From: Welwitschia mirabilis | Lineage: Eukaryota; Gnetophyta; Gnetopsida; Welwitschiales | Direction: 5' to 3' | NCBI GenBank assembly: GCA_051453625.1 | Contig: JBOZIK010000001.1 | Location: 72,703,202 to 72,749,120 of the forward strand | DNA length: 45,919 bases | Shown: positions 24,120 to 34,835 of the stretch, piece by piece | Layout: each line of letters opens with the position of its first letter | How positions within the stretch are numbered: the stretch's first letter is position 1 | Position numbers and translations under genes: made by a program | The notes under the pieces: model-generated | The model's input: only the letters and a program-made list of their open reading frames with translations | What the model was told of the DNA's origin: nothing | Database searches by the model: none

Positions 24120-24581
24120 TTATTCAAGACCTAATTTGTCTTTCATGGTTTTTTTAATTGCCTTAAATACTCTAATGATAGACCTTTTATTGTCAACATG
24201 ACATTCCATCATTCCTATGCGAGTATTAATAACATAACGGATAGTTGCAAAAAAAGCTCTTTCTAAAGGTAAATGGTATATTTCATTATGTTTCACTTTA
24301 ATAATGACCACATCTATAGGATAGAATACCTCTTCAATTTAAATGAGGAAATCTTTGATCACCCCTAGAATCCTCTTAATTATTGCATTTACTAATTTCA
24401 ACACTTTTTTAGTTGGTTTAGTTGTTTCTTTTAATATAAATTTCTTACAAATGTGAAAAGGCATGATTTTTACACTTACTCCTGTGTTAATTAAGGATTT
24501 ATTAATTATTTTATTTTCTTCCAAGCAACATGTGTGATGGTTGTTATTTTTGCATACCTTAGCTAGAAAGAGATTAAGCAA
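24120..24581 (-). pseudogene. Ty3/gypsy aspartic protease, disrupted
   Basis: Two frames joined by a stop make up the protease. At 24339-24581 the active-site region reads I-N-T-G-V-S-V-K-I-M-P, matching the family D-[ST]-G-A-S box, with the catalytic Asp replaced by Asn (about 24483-24490). Then comes L-K-L-V...I-K-R-I-L-G-V-I-K-D, the flap-following segment typical of Athila/Tat proteases. At 24120-24311 the L-E-R-A-F-F-A-T motif corresponds to the L-G-R-P-F-L-A-T box, and F-K-A-I-K matches the end of the domain. The protease would process the Gag-Pol polyprotein. The Asn substitution and stop make it inactive. It precedes RT in the correct order. Confidence 0.85.
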
Positions 24582-24599
24582 TAAATAGTTTGCTTGGTA

Positions 24600-25270
24600 T
24601 TCTCCTTTTTTGCTTTTTTCTCACTAAGTATTTTCATATTTTATTGTGTTTTGATTCTCTTTAAGAATCTTCAAAATGGGTAAGTTCATACTAGCATCAT
24701 TCTTTATTGCTCTTAAATCTCCATCATAAGTTGTATTAGTGTTAAATCTATCCATCCATGAATTAGTAGCTCTTTTCTTCAATTGTCATGAGTTGGATTT
24801 TTTATTGGGTGTTGAGAAAACTTTTGATTAATCAAGGAATTCAATGTCTTCTTCATGATTTACTTATTTATTATTATTGTAAGAAGTGGCATTTTCTTCA
24901 AATGAAATTATATCATATTCCTTTTTCTAACCACTTTTCAATATTTCTTTACATCATTGGGATTTTGAATAGTTTGATTGATAAGTTATTCTTGAGGTCC
25001 TTGATTCCATAACATGGTTTTTTGAAAGATGTCAATTAAATTTTCTATGTTCTTTTTCTAATTTTTCAAATTTTTATTGGCATTTTATTACATCATTTTC
25101 AATTATTCCATAGAATCCCTTAGGGAATCACTCTTATTGTAGTTAGAAATATTGGGCTTAAATGATGTTAATTACTTCTTGGTGGATATTATTAGTTGTT
25201 TACAATTTTATTTTGCCTTGGTTAAATGTGCAAATATCACTGTAAAGGACTTATCTATAAGTTATTAGGG
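24600..25270 (-). pseudogene. Gag C-terminal / gag-protease linker, decayed
   Basis: This lies between the zinc knuckle and protease on the - strand. A polar, Glu/Asn/Lys-rich reading with many stops and no motif is what the linker between nucleocapsid and protease in Athila-like elements looks like. A + strand 74-codon frame at 24788-25012 is a shadow. Confidence 0.45.
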
Positions 25271-25271
25271 T

Positions 25272-25316
25272 AGGACATTCCTTGATAGAGTGAGAGCTCT
25301 CTTCACATATTTTACA
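25272..25316 (-). other. Gag zinc-knuckle motif
   Basis: Fifteen codons on the - strand read C-K-I-C-E-E-S-S-H-S-I-K-E-C-P, a nearly intact CxxC-x4-H-x4-C nucleocapsid knuckle. It binds element RNA during packaging. All four zinc ligands survive although the flanks are full of stops. Confidence 0.75.
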
Positions 25317-25319
25317 TTG

Positions 25320-26100
25320 GTTGAAGAAGATTAAAGGTTAGGGTGTTTGACTTATCATTTTAGCATTAGCTAATGTTCTTATGTAAATTTTTAAAGAACT
25401 AGTAAAATCTTTAAGAAGGATGTTAGAATTTGGTTATTCTTTCTCATGTTGCACCTTCTTCAAAGCTTTGAGAATTTGATCTATGGTTTTTTTTCTATAG
25501 GTGTAGGTTTTGGTTAAGTTTGACTTCTTTTTATAATGTCTTCTAGTATGATCCAAGCATCATCTGATGTCAAGTGAAGTAAATTTCAACACATGAAAAG
25601 TCAACAAATTATTTGATTTGACTATTGAATCCACTATAGATTTGATCAACGAATTCTTTTGTTGAGAATTCATTTATCAGATTGGAATTTGTGGTAATAA
25701 AAAAATATCTCATAGGTTGACATATAATATTCACAAGGGTATGGTTGAAAGATAGTTACTTATTTTCTTCTCTGTCTTGTTAATGTTTTACTCATGGATC
25801 TCTTTATGAAAACATCTTATACTTGATTCCAATTCTTACATCTTTGATGTAGAATGGTTTAAATCTAATTTTTCACTTTTCCTCTAAGGTTAAAAGGGAA
25901 GATGATCATGTAGGTTTATCTGAAATTTTATTCTTTCCATTTCCTAAAATAAGAGAGAATTTTTCAATGTCAAATGTTTATTAGAAGGGATTCCCATTGT
26001 TCTTTCTTGAAAAGATAAGGTAATCATTCAAAATTTTCAGTTCCACATCATCATCAACTAGTAGGTCAAAAGAATTTTGTAGTTCTCTCTTTTTACTAGC
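25320..26100 (-). pseudogene. Retrotransposon gag domain, disrupted
   Basis: On the - strand the core of a plant retrotransposon gag is visible. F-P-F-N-L-R-G at about 25881-25900 is followed by a W-N-[EQ]-type segment, then L-x-R-Q-R-R-K, then a Y-E-x-F-like stretch (about 25690-25800). These are the conserved order of the capsid-like domain that forms the virus-like particle. Stops and frame changes are numerous. The N-terminus (26000-26100) could not be placed. It is followed by the zinc knuckle and lies upstream of the protease. Confidence 0.7.
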
Positions 26101-27040
26101 CAATACGTTTTTGAGAGTGGTATTAGAACTAAAAGTATTTAATATTTTAAGTGATGATTAATATAAATATTGCGTAAAGTAGGATTTCAAAGAAGTGTTG
26201 AATGCAACAAATGGCTTAGAGATTGGATTGTTAGCAATTAGAGACTTTGCTAAAATAATGTTAAAAATAAATAGATTTTTAGAATAAACCAAAATTCTAG
26301 AATAGTAAAAATAAGAAATTGTAAATGTGAAAAAATAATCTTGTTCTATTCTAGAAATAAGATTTTCTTCTTTCCTTAAGTTCTTGTATTATAATTTGCT
26401 ATACCTTCTATTATTTTATCTTTAATAAAATTCTTTTTTCTTGTTTAATCTTTTTTTCTTATTTATCATTTTCATACATAGTCAACATATGTTAAACAAA
26501 GGTGTTCACATCCAAATGACAACAATCTCTAGAATTACTCAAAGGTGTAAGGAGCAGATTCAACAAAGGAATGAGATAATTGTTCAAATCACATAAAGTG
26601 CAAAGTGCAGGCCAAGTTTATAATAAACAATTTCATAATTCCCAAGGTTACATAAAGTTTGAGGGGTAGACATAATCAAGGAATGATAATATCCTTCTTA
26701 AAAGAAATAGTAGACATAATAAAAATAATTCTAGAAATGTAAAATGATGATATAAAAATTTATTTCTAAAATTTAGAGTATTAAATTGAAATATTAGTTC
26801 CTTAAAATAGATTAATAAATAAAGTAAATGAATTTATAATAAAACAAAAGACAAGGAAAGGAATTAAACTACACCTAATTTAGACAATTAAGAAATCACT
26901 AGTAGACCTTAAAAGTTAATCAAGTAAATGCAAGTAAATCTAAAAAAGGTATGCTATAACACTACTCAATTAAATAAATTGAATTGAATTTAAGATACTT
27001 ACTTGAGTAGTGAAAAATTTTTAATTTCCTTAAAGTCATT
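26101..27040 (-). other. 5' leader between primer site and gag
   Basis: About 0.9 kb of AT-rich sequence with no frame. It sits where Athila-like elements have a long untranslated leader. Nothing else is seen. Confidence 0.4.
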
Positions 27041-27060
27041 TCTAGTAATGATGCCAAAAT
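27041..27060 (-). promoter_or_regulatory. Primer binding site (tRNA-Asp type), CpG-decayed
   Basis: The - strand reads TTTTGGCATCATTACTAG, against the Athila/Tat sequence TTGGCGCCGTTGCCGGGG; every difference is a transition. It begins immediately after LTR terminus ACAACA. It primes minus-strand cDNA synthesis from a tRNA. Confidence 0.7.
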
Positions 27061-28474
27061 GTTGTTATGTGTATTTGTGCTTAAAATCTAATTTACCTCA
27101 ATGTATCTTTAATTCAAAAATTTGAAAAATAAAAGTATAATTAATGTAAAAAACATACTTATATAGTGGGCTCAACCCAAAATGTCATACTCTAGAGAAG
27201 ACTTATAAGAAGAAATTGGAAAACTAATTCAAATAAGATGAAAAGGGAATATAATTTTTTTATTTTTTAGAATTAAAAACTAAGATGAAAGCAATGAAAA
27301 TGTGATGAATGTAATGGATGAAAATGGAATGGAATGAAATGAAATGAAATGATATGCAAATAAATCAATTCAATCTAAATGCAAATTATAACTAATTTAT
27401 CAATCTAATACCACTTAGTTTGGTCTTTATAATTTATATCAATTATAAAATTATATCACTTAATTAAAATTAGAATAAAATATAAGAAATGTAAGAGAAC
27501 CTCATAAAAAGAATATATTTTACTTAATATTTAATAATTAATTAAATTATTTACATGCACTTATAGAAAAGATCTTCAATGGAAGAATATCAACATGAAG
27601 GATACCTTTCTCACAAGCCAAGATAGATCTCTTCACCCCTTTGATCTCTAATTCATCACAAGATCAAGATATATAAAAAATATATTAGATTTGATCTAAG
27701 GAATTCTATTTATAATTTAGGATTAGTGGTTAATTAGGCTAAAGAGTAGGATGAAAAATGATATGATTAAAACTAACTTCTATTATAAGAAGGATTAATT
27801 TTTTTAATAAATAATGGATCACCATCCATCTGGTATCATCTAGATGATGTTAGTAATTGCTCAACAATGCCCAAATCTTATTAAATTATTTGTAATCTCA
27901 TCCTAGGTATCATATAGATGATCAGGAGGACGATACCTCCACTTGTTTTAAGATGCATGATACATGACTATCTAGTTATGATTTTACTAAGATGTCATCT
28001 AGTGTGTTATCTAAACAATGATGTAATAATGTTGTTGAACTCAGATATTTTGTTGAAGTATCTGTGTTAGTTATTTAGGTGTATCATTCAAATGATGAGG
28101 TGGACAACATACTATTTATTTCTCCATTACCTCTAATTATTAGCCATGAGTATGGTCATGTCCTTTAATACCTTTTAATGTTTAATGTTCTACCTTAAAT
28201 GTTTTCTAACTCATCTGAACTCTTTCATAATCATTACGATGTAGAGTACTCTTAGATTAATGCTCTAATTATCCTTCTGATAATCCCTCTCATAGGATAG
28301 AATAGATAAGTCTTCAATTGAAATAGGAAACAAATTATATGTCATAAAACATTTTTCTAATTTGTGTTGATCATGAAGCTTTAATATAATTTCTATATTC
28401 TTTAAGTACCTATCTAAATATCTTAAAATGTCCATAAATATGATGTTAAATATTGCTACGTTTGCCTCACAATT
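27060..28474 (-). repeat. Athila-like 5' LTR, ~1.4 kb
   Basis: The 3' end (- strand) is ...CATAACAACA next to the primer site. The 5' end is inferred from the 3' LTR copy (TGTTGTGAGG; here AATTGTGAGG). Termini TGTTGT/ACAACA are inverted repeats, as expected. A TATA-like TATAAATAG lies on the - strand near 27706-27716. A GGAAT/GAAAT microsatellite sits at about 27324-27352 in U5. Confidence 0.75.
27706..27716 (-). promoter_or_regulatory. TATA box of Athila-like LTR
   Basis: The - strand reads AATTATAAATAGAATTCC, a textbook plant TATA context, about two thirds into the LTR. Transcription would proceed into U5 and gag. Confidence 0.45.
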
Positions 28475-31400
28475 AAAAAATTCAAGAGGTTTGTCTAAAA
28501 TACATCAAATTTTTAAAGGATCATGTGATTAGTTATAGAAATTAAAAAATGATTTTGACAAAGAAAGAATTAATTTATACTTAAAGAAGATAAGAAATCT
28601 AATGGATACCATAACGATTAGTTTTAGCAAGATTGTAAAAGAATGTAAGGATGACAAAGTCTATTTTGAGTTTCACTCTTATGATATACATTAGCTCATG
28701 CTTCTCTATGAACTAATCATAATTAATATGAATATAATAATAGGTGCCTTTTCTAATATATTTTTAAACGTAGAGACAACTGGTACTTTTGTAATTTGCA
28801 TCATCCTTTTATGAAAATGTCTAGAAAAGAAACCAAGAAAAACATTACCTAATTCTTGTCTTTACACCATCTTCTACACAACCCTAAGCTACTAGATTAG
28901 AAGGGCCCTATATACCAAAAACAAAAAGAAAAATAAAGATAACAAGAACTCCTTATAAAGGAAGAGAAAGGAGAAAAGCATTCAAATTTGAAAAACTCCA
29001 ACTTTAAAAGAGGATGAATCTATAAAACTAGATGATACAACCCTGTAAGAAGAACAAAGAAAATTAATGGAGAACTTTAAATAATAAAAGTAATTATGAT
29101 AATCCTGGAAATAATTTAAAAATCAAGAATCTCCTAAAGATGAATAATTTATTTTTAAAGCTAGAGAAAATAAATAAAACATATTGTATTTTATTAAGAA
29201 GATAATAAAATCTTGATTTTGGAGCAACTTGATGAGACAAAATATTTTGTACATAATTTATGTTATTATGATACATTATCTTATTAATGGATCTATGTTT
29301 CTTAATATTATATTAATGTTTTATCTAGTGAATAGTTAGTAAAATTCATTATATCTACCTGTACAATGGTTTGTACATCATAATATCTTTGGAGAGGTAA
29401 GAGAACATCACTTGGTAGAAAATATAAGGTAGGTAATATAATATTGAAAAAATAGGATCACTACTCCTATGTAGCTACTTTAAAGAAGTAAGAAGGGAAA
29501 CAACAAGGGAAGAGAGGAGAGGACAAGAAAAAAAGCAAATGAATAAAGGAAAAGAATCTTCAACAAAAGGAAAAAAGATAGTAATAGTAGAAGAGAGGAC
29601 ATAAAGTTAATAATTCAAGATGGAAAGCTCTAGCTCATTCTAAAAAACGTTAAAAACATCTCCATAGTTCTAGTATTACTTGCAAAGAAAAGCACTGTAA
29701 TCAATATTTTATGTTATCAAAATATAAAATTAAAATTAAGATGGAAATCTCATCCTCATATATGATGTAATATCAAAATTTTAAAAAGGTAGTATTTTAT
29801 CTTCTTTATTTCTTTACCTCTATATTTATAGATGGTATATATGAGAATATAATAGCACTTAGGAATAGGTGTTGTATAGCATTATGTTTGAGTATTTATG
29901 ATAATGTTTTTTCCTCCTCTTATACTTTATGTTATTTATGCTTTTACTAAATCAATCTTCAACTTAATATGTCTAGGTTGATTATTATCAAGAATGTTCT
30001 TCAAAATACAATTTAAACTAAATTTGTTGAAGATTTAATAATCTTACTTAATTTCTTACTAAGATTTAATAAATATTAGTTTTATGATCTAATTTATTTA
30101 TAGCACATTAGTAGTACCTTTTTAAATTTTTTATATCTTTATAAGTAAAATAAGTACTTGTCACTTGTGTACATAGTTTTATATGATAATAGAACTCTTT
30201 GTTATGATGGCTTAATTATGGGACTATTCCATTACTTCTACACTTCTCTTGCTTAGTATAATATCATTATAATTAATACCTAGATACTTGATTACTCAAC
30301 ACTGGTATGTATGCATTTCTTTAACACTTCTCCTCTCCAAGGACATTCTCATGGTAGAGATGTAGAGTATTCTCATGATTTCTTATTAATATTTCACTCT
30401 TATATCACTTACTTTAGAGTAATCATAGATCCTATGATGGGTCATCTTACCTCTCTTCATGTTATAATGTATGAGTAGGAAGAGTCTTAGTACTAAGTAT
30501 TACATTTTCTTGAGAACATGAGGAGGTCAAGCCAAATACTAGATACTTATTACCATCCTTTATCTTCATCTTCTTACTCTCAAAAACCATTTCCTATATT
30601 TCCATTATACTATTTAAGATTAGAGGTAATATTAGAAGAAGGAATTAGAGGAGCCTTTAGAGGAGGAGGAATAGGAGGAGGAGGAGAAAGCACTCGAGAA
30701 AGAAGACATAGAGTGGAAGAATTTGTAGAGGAATGAGATGATAAAGATGAGTCACAAGAAGAAGAAAAATTAGATAAGAAGAATGAAAAGGAATATTAAG
30801 AGGCATCTACATCACCTCCCGGGTAGACAAAGGTCTCACTGAAGCCACCTCAACTTCTTCCCCATAGGAGACTTCTTCATTACAATAGGGAATTTGTGTA
30901 TCATTTTAGTATATGCATAATCTCAGAACTAATGCCTCTCTACTCCTTAAGCATCTAATTTTTTAATGTTTTCTTATCTTTAGTCATGTTATCTACACAC
31001 ACTTCTCCTATAAGATCATATCATGGAATCGTTAGCTATTATTCTTATCATCAAACCTCATCCATGAGTGATTTGAATTAGTGTTTATTGCCTCCCTTTA
31101 GTCATTAGCTTTATCCTTTCTTATGCTTGTATTTTTTAGCTTCCTTATTATTGATGATAAAGGTAAATAAAAACTAGATAAATAATTATTGTTATTACTA
31201 GATAGTTTTTACAAAATGGTTTTGTGTACTTTAAATTCATTAATATTTTTATTTTATAACTAATCTTATTTATGATGATTCATGTATTACATTGTAATAA
31301 ATAAGAATTTGTTATAGTATATAATTAATCATAGCTTTATCACACTACTATGGTAATATTTAATTTGTGAATTTTAATTTTCAAATTCTAGTGTTCTACA

Positions 31401-32286
31401 ACTTATTTCATTATATATTAGGCATACAATTAGGAGAAGTACCAACTTAGGAGGAGCACTAACCAAGGAAGATTTAAAAGACTTTTTATTTTGGTTATTG
31501 TCAATGATAAAGGGGAATATTATTACATGTCTTAGTTATCTATTAATGCTAGATTAAATACTGTCCAATATTTCTAATGAAATGAATTTGTTCGTGGGTC
31601 AATACTAGATGTCTTAAGAGAAAATTTAAATCATAAAACTAATCACAAGTAAAATTGAACTTAAAAGATACCTAAGATGGTAAAAAGCCTTTAAGATATT
31701 CTTTAACATTGTTTAGGGGGTTGATTATAGTTTAACAAGAGAAGCCTTACTTAAGCGATTAACTAGATACTATCAGGAGTTAACCTCCCAAGTCGACTAA
31801 CAATTCTAAAAGGATTAATCACTAGTGAATGAGCTTCCACTGTGACTCATATGATTGATTGACTTTAAACTAAGGGTTAACTGCCTAGCCTAGATTACAT
31901 TACAAAAGGCTTAAGGTAAGAAAAAGGATTGACCACCACCTTAATCGGGTCAACCATTAGCCTAAGGAATAATGAAAATATAGTTTTTATGGACTATTAA
32001 CAACTATTATAGTTTTATTTAGTAAAATTAGCTAGTTCTTTTCAAGGACTTTAATAGTCATATGTTAGATTATTCTACCCTATAATAGCTATAAATATTC
32101 TTATAAAAATAATTGGGTATTGTATGAATTCACATCTTTTTTCAAGTTCATATTATATTACTATTGATATCATATCATCTTTCAATTGTACTTCATTATT
32201 TCACATCTCTGTCTCTACTACATTATAATAACAAGCAAAATAATTGGCTTAATATTGAGGCTAAGGATTATCAAAAAAACCTATTT
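28475..32286. other. Unrecognised AT-rich DNA with purine-rich tracts
   Basis: About 3.8 kb without a gene that I can support. A purine-rich stretch at 30640-30790 (GGA/GAA runs) sits in a 72-codon frame (30518-30736) and gives a Gly/Glu/Arg low-complexity peptide; I do not call it a gene. Another purine-rich tract is at 29440-29600. Around 31700-32110 the sequence is slightly richer in G+C with a 'tataaatattc' near 32091 and could be a further LTR remnant, but I found no partner. The 5 bp before 32287 (TATTT) would be the target duplication of the next element. Confidence 0.4.
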
Positions 32287-32833
32287 TGTAACAACCCAAA
32301 TTTTCATAATGTTGAAAATCTCAAAACTTGCTTTGATGCTCTAATACCCAAAATGTATTTCTAACCTAAATTTATAGATATTATTTATTTAACAAGGATT
32401 AAGTCCTTATAAGATAACTTGATAGTATTAAAATAATTAACATCACCCTATACATACATAATTATGATAGCATTTAAATAATTATTAACACTCTTCATAA
32501 AGAAAATTTTAATAATATTTTAATAATTATTAACACCTATCATCAAGCCTATTTATGATAACATTTAAATAATTTTTGAGAGGAGGAGGGAAACATATGA
32601 TCTTTTCTCAAGATTTTATTTTTAATAAATGGATATTAATATCACATTGAAGGCATAACACCAATATTCTATACTCATAATTAGACCTATAATCTTCAAG
32701 AAACATCTACAAGTGGTGCCATAAATAAATTATCAAATTCATACATTAACAAAAATTAATTCAAGAAAAGATAATCATAATTACATTTAATACATCTTTT
32801 GAGATAATTATATAACTAAAGATTCAAGATTCT

Positions 32834-32933
32834 NNNNNNNNNNNNNNNNNNNNNNNNNNNNNNNNNNNNNNNNNNNNNNNNNNNNNNNNNNNNNNNNNNN
32901 NNNNNNNNNNNNNNNNNNNNNNNNNNNNNNNNN
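32834..32933. other. Assembly gap (100 N)
   Basis: Exactly 100 unknown bases. A 57-bp sequence on the left (32777-32833) is repeated on the right (32934-32990) with one mismatch, again pointing to unmerged overlapping contig ends. Confidence 0.98.
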
Positions 32934-33541
32934 ATAATTACATTTAATACATCTTTTGAGATAATTAGATAACTAAAGATTCAAGATTCTAAATAAAATT
33001 CCTCAAGAAATGCATAAAAAATATGTACTCAAATTTTCATTTTTCATTGCAAAAATCTTCAAGGAAAATATCTATTATTCAATATAGTATGAATCCTCAA
33101 AGTAGACTTCATAAAATGCAAATCATACATATAATAGAATGGAGTTTATCTTTTATCATAATCAAGGAACATTAAACAGAAAAACATATTGCATTCTCAT
33201 GAAACTCAGGCATATGACATCAAGTATTGAGAAAAATGAGAATTTCAATTAATTAGCAAGATTTTTTATAAATACTAGATTAATGATCCTCCACATTCAT
33301 GGGCCCACTTTAGCAATTATACTCCAGAATTTCCACCTGTTACAAAAAAGTATGGGATGAGAACTATGAAAATCTCATAGCTCCTAGTATGGTCTAGGCA
33401 AGAATAGGTAAAATATACAAGGATTTTCGAGAGTTAAGATAGAAAAGACAAGTAAAACGTCTAAGAGAAACAAGGTTTATCTGAAACACAAATCATATGA
33501 TTATGAACGAGAATATTATATATATTAAAATATTTCAATCA

Positions 33542-33898
33542 CTTCACTTCCTTATTCAACGATTTGTGAAGCCCACTGCCTCATTTGATGATCTATGGTG
33601 CTAATATAATATGTAACTTCACTACCTCATTCAGTGATCTATGAAGCCCACTACTTCATTTGGTGATCTATATATATATATATATATAATCTCAAATATC
33701 ATTAACTTCACTGCCTCATTTGGTGATTTGTGAAGTCCACTGCCTCATTTGGTGATTCGTGAAGCCCACTGCCTTATTTGGTGATCTATGGTAAATCTAA
33801 TATCCCCACTGCCTCATTCGGCGATTAGTGGGATTCTTACTTCACTGCCTCACTTGGCAATCTATGAAGTCCATTACCTCGTTTGATGATCTGTGGAA
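33542..33898. repeat. Tandem array of ~30-bp hairpin-forming units
   Basis: About ten units of the form 'cttcactgcctcatttggtgatttgtgaag' type start near 33542, 33572, 33617, 33647, 33706, 33736, 33765, 33804, 33840 and 33870. Most begin CTTCAC or CCCACT and end GTGAAG or AGTGGG, so each unit is a short inverted repeat. A (TA)10 tract at 33669-33688 interrupts the array. It lies inside the chromovirus-type LTR. Confidence 0.85.
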
Positions 33899-34789
33899 AT
33901 TCATAATCATAATTTTTAAACATAATGATCTTAAGAAACTAAGATAAGTTTTGATCATAAGATATTAACTCAAAACCATTTATTTCAATAGCACGATGAC
34001 AAGATGAATATGATAAGGATTAATCACAAGCTATCATCTCATGTCAAGAATAGATAACATCAAGACATCAAGAAAAAGGGTAAATTGAGATAAGACATGT
34101 ATCAAAATAGAATTCATCTTTATTAAGAATCACATCATTTAACATTTGACTTACAAGAATATAAACATGATGATCTTAATATAGAATGCATAAGAAAGAA
34201 CGTCCTATACCCATATATGTTTAAGCTCTTCGAAGATTTTCCAAGTTTCCAAAGTTCCTAGACCTCCTAAGATCCAAGATTTCAAGGTAAGGTTGTTTTA
34301 GAAAATCAACTAGACTTGAGGGAGGGAGAACTCTATTTAAAAAGAGAGAATAGGGATAAGATGACAAGACTCAAGAATGCAAAAGGACACAACATGAGCC
34401 AATGGTAAAAGGGGTTTCATAACATCTCATAAAGGCTTGTTTGGCCACTTTAATAATATATAAATAATTCTTTTACATTTAATCATAATAATGAGAAAGA
34501 ATAAATAAAAAGCCTCTACAATGTACATTTAAATGCATAAATTTTAGGAAAGTGCAATAAAATAAAAGTAAATGAAATCATCACTACTATAAGAAAATTC
34601 TTGAAAATTATAAGTAATATTTTTAATCAAGATAAAAGGAACTTAAGGCATAATTTAATATAACAACATCTCAAAAATATAATGTTTAGATTAGTTGGAG
34701 ATTTTAAAAGAATTAAATATTTCTAAATATTTCATTAAAATTAATATTTATAACTTTTTAAAATAAGTAAAAATGTAAACATGACATTT

Positions 34790-34835
34790 CTTACCTCCTT
34801 AAGAAGTTTTGTCCTTAAAACTTTCTAAAAGATTA
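34790..34835 (-). promoter_or_regulatory. Polypurine tract and preceding pol-end signature
   Basis: The - strand reads AAGGACAAAACTTC then TTAAGGAGGTAAGAA, just before LTR start TGTCATG. It matches the common chromovirus junction (GAGGACGAAAC..., purine run, LTR) with CpG decay, and marks the 3' end of the internal region. Confidence 0.6.

Larger units (their letters stand above)
15989..28474 (-). mobile_element. Athila-like Ty3/gypsy element, near full length, decayed
   Basis: Reading the - strand from 28474 downward gives the 5' LTR (28474-27060), tRNA-Asp-type primer site (27060-27041), gag with zinc knuckle, protease, RT, RNase H, integrase and spacer. These are followed by the ORF in the env-like position, a polypurine tract and a 3' LTR truncated at about 15989. 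The order gag-PR-RT-RH-INT is that of Ty3/gypsy. The extra ORF after INT, the primer-site type and the CxxCxxxxH gag knuckle point to the Athila/Tat branch. LTRs differ by roughly a third by eye, and catalytic residues are lost, so it is old and inactive. About 12.5 kb remains. Confidence 0.85.
32287..34786 (-). repeat. Chromovirus-type Ty3 LTR (3' LTR), ~2.5 kb
   Basis: The low end begins TGTAACAACCC on the + strand, so the LTR ends ...GTTGTTACA on the - strand. The first ~530 bp align with 45399-45919 at roughly 85-90% by eye. At the high end, TGTCATG (- strand) starts right after a polypurine tract. It contains a 100-N gap and an array of hairpin-forming repeats. The length includes the gap. 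Long LTRs of this type are known in Tekay/Del chromoviruses. Confidence 0.7.

Noticed and set aside
24788-25012. 74-codon + strand frame
   Set aside because: It is opposite the - strand gag-protease linker; a shadow.
27324-27352. Telomere-like or functional satellite from GGAAT/GAAAT repeats
   Set aside because: Only about five units, in U5 of a decayed LTR; a short microsatellite.
30518-30736. 72-codon frame with Gly/Glu/Arg-rich end
   Set aside because: It is a low-complexity purine tract. There is no domain and no partner in the window.
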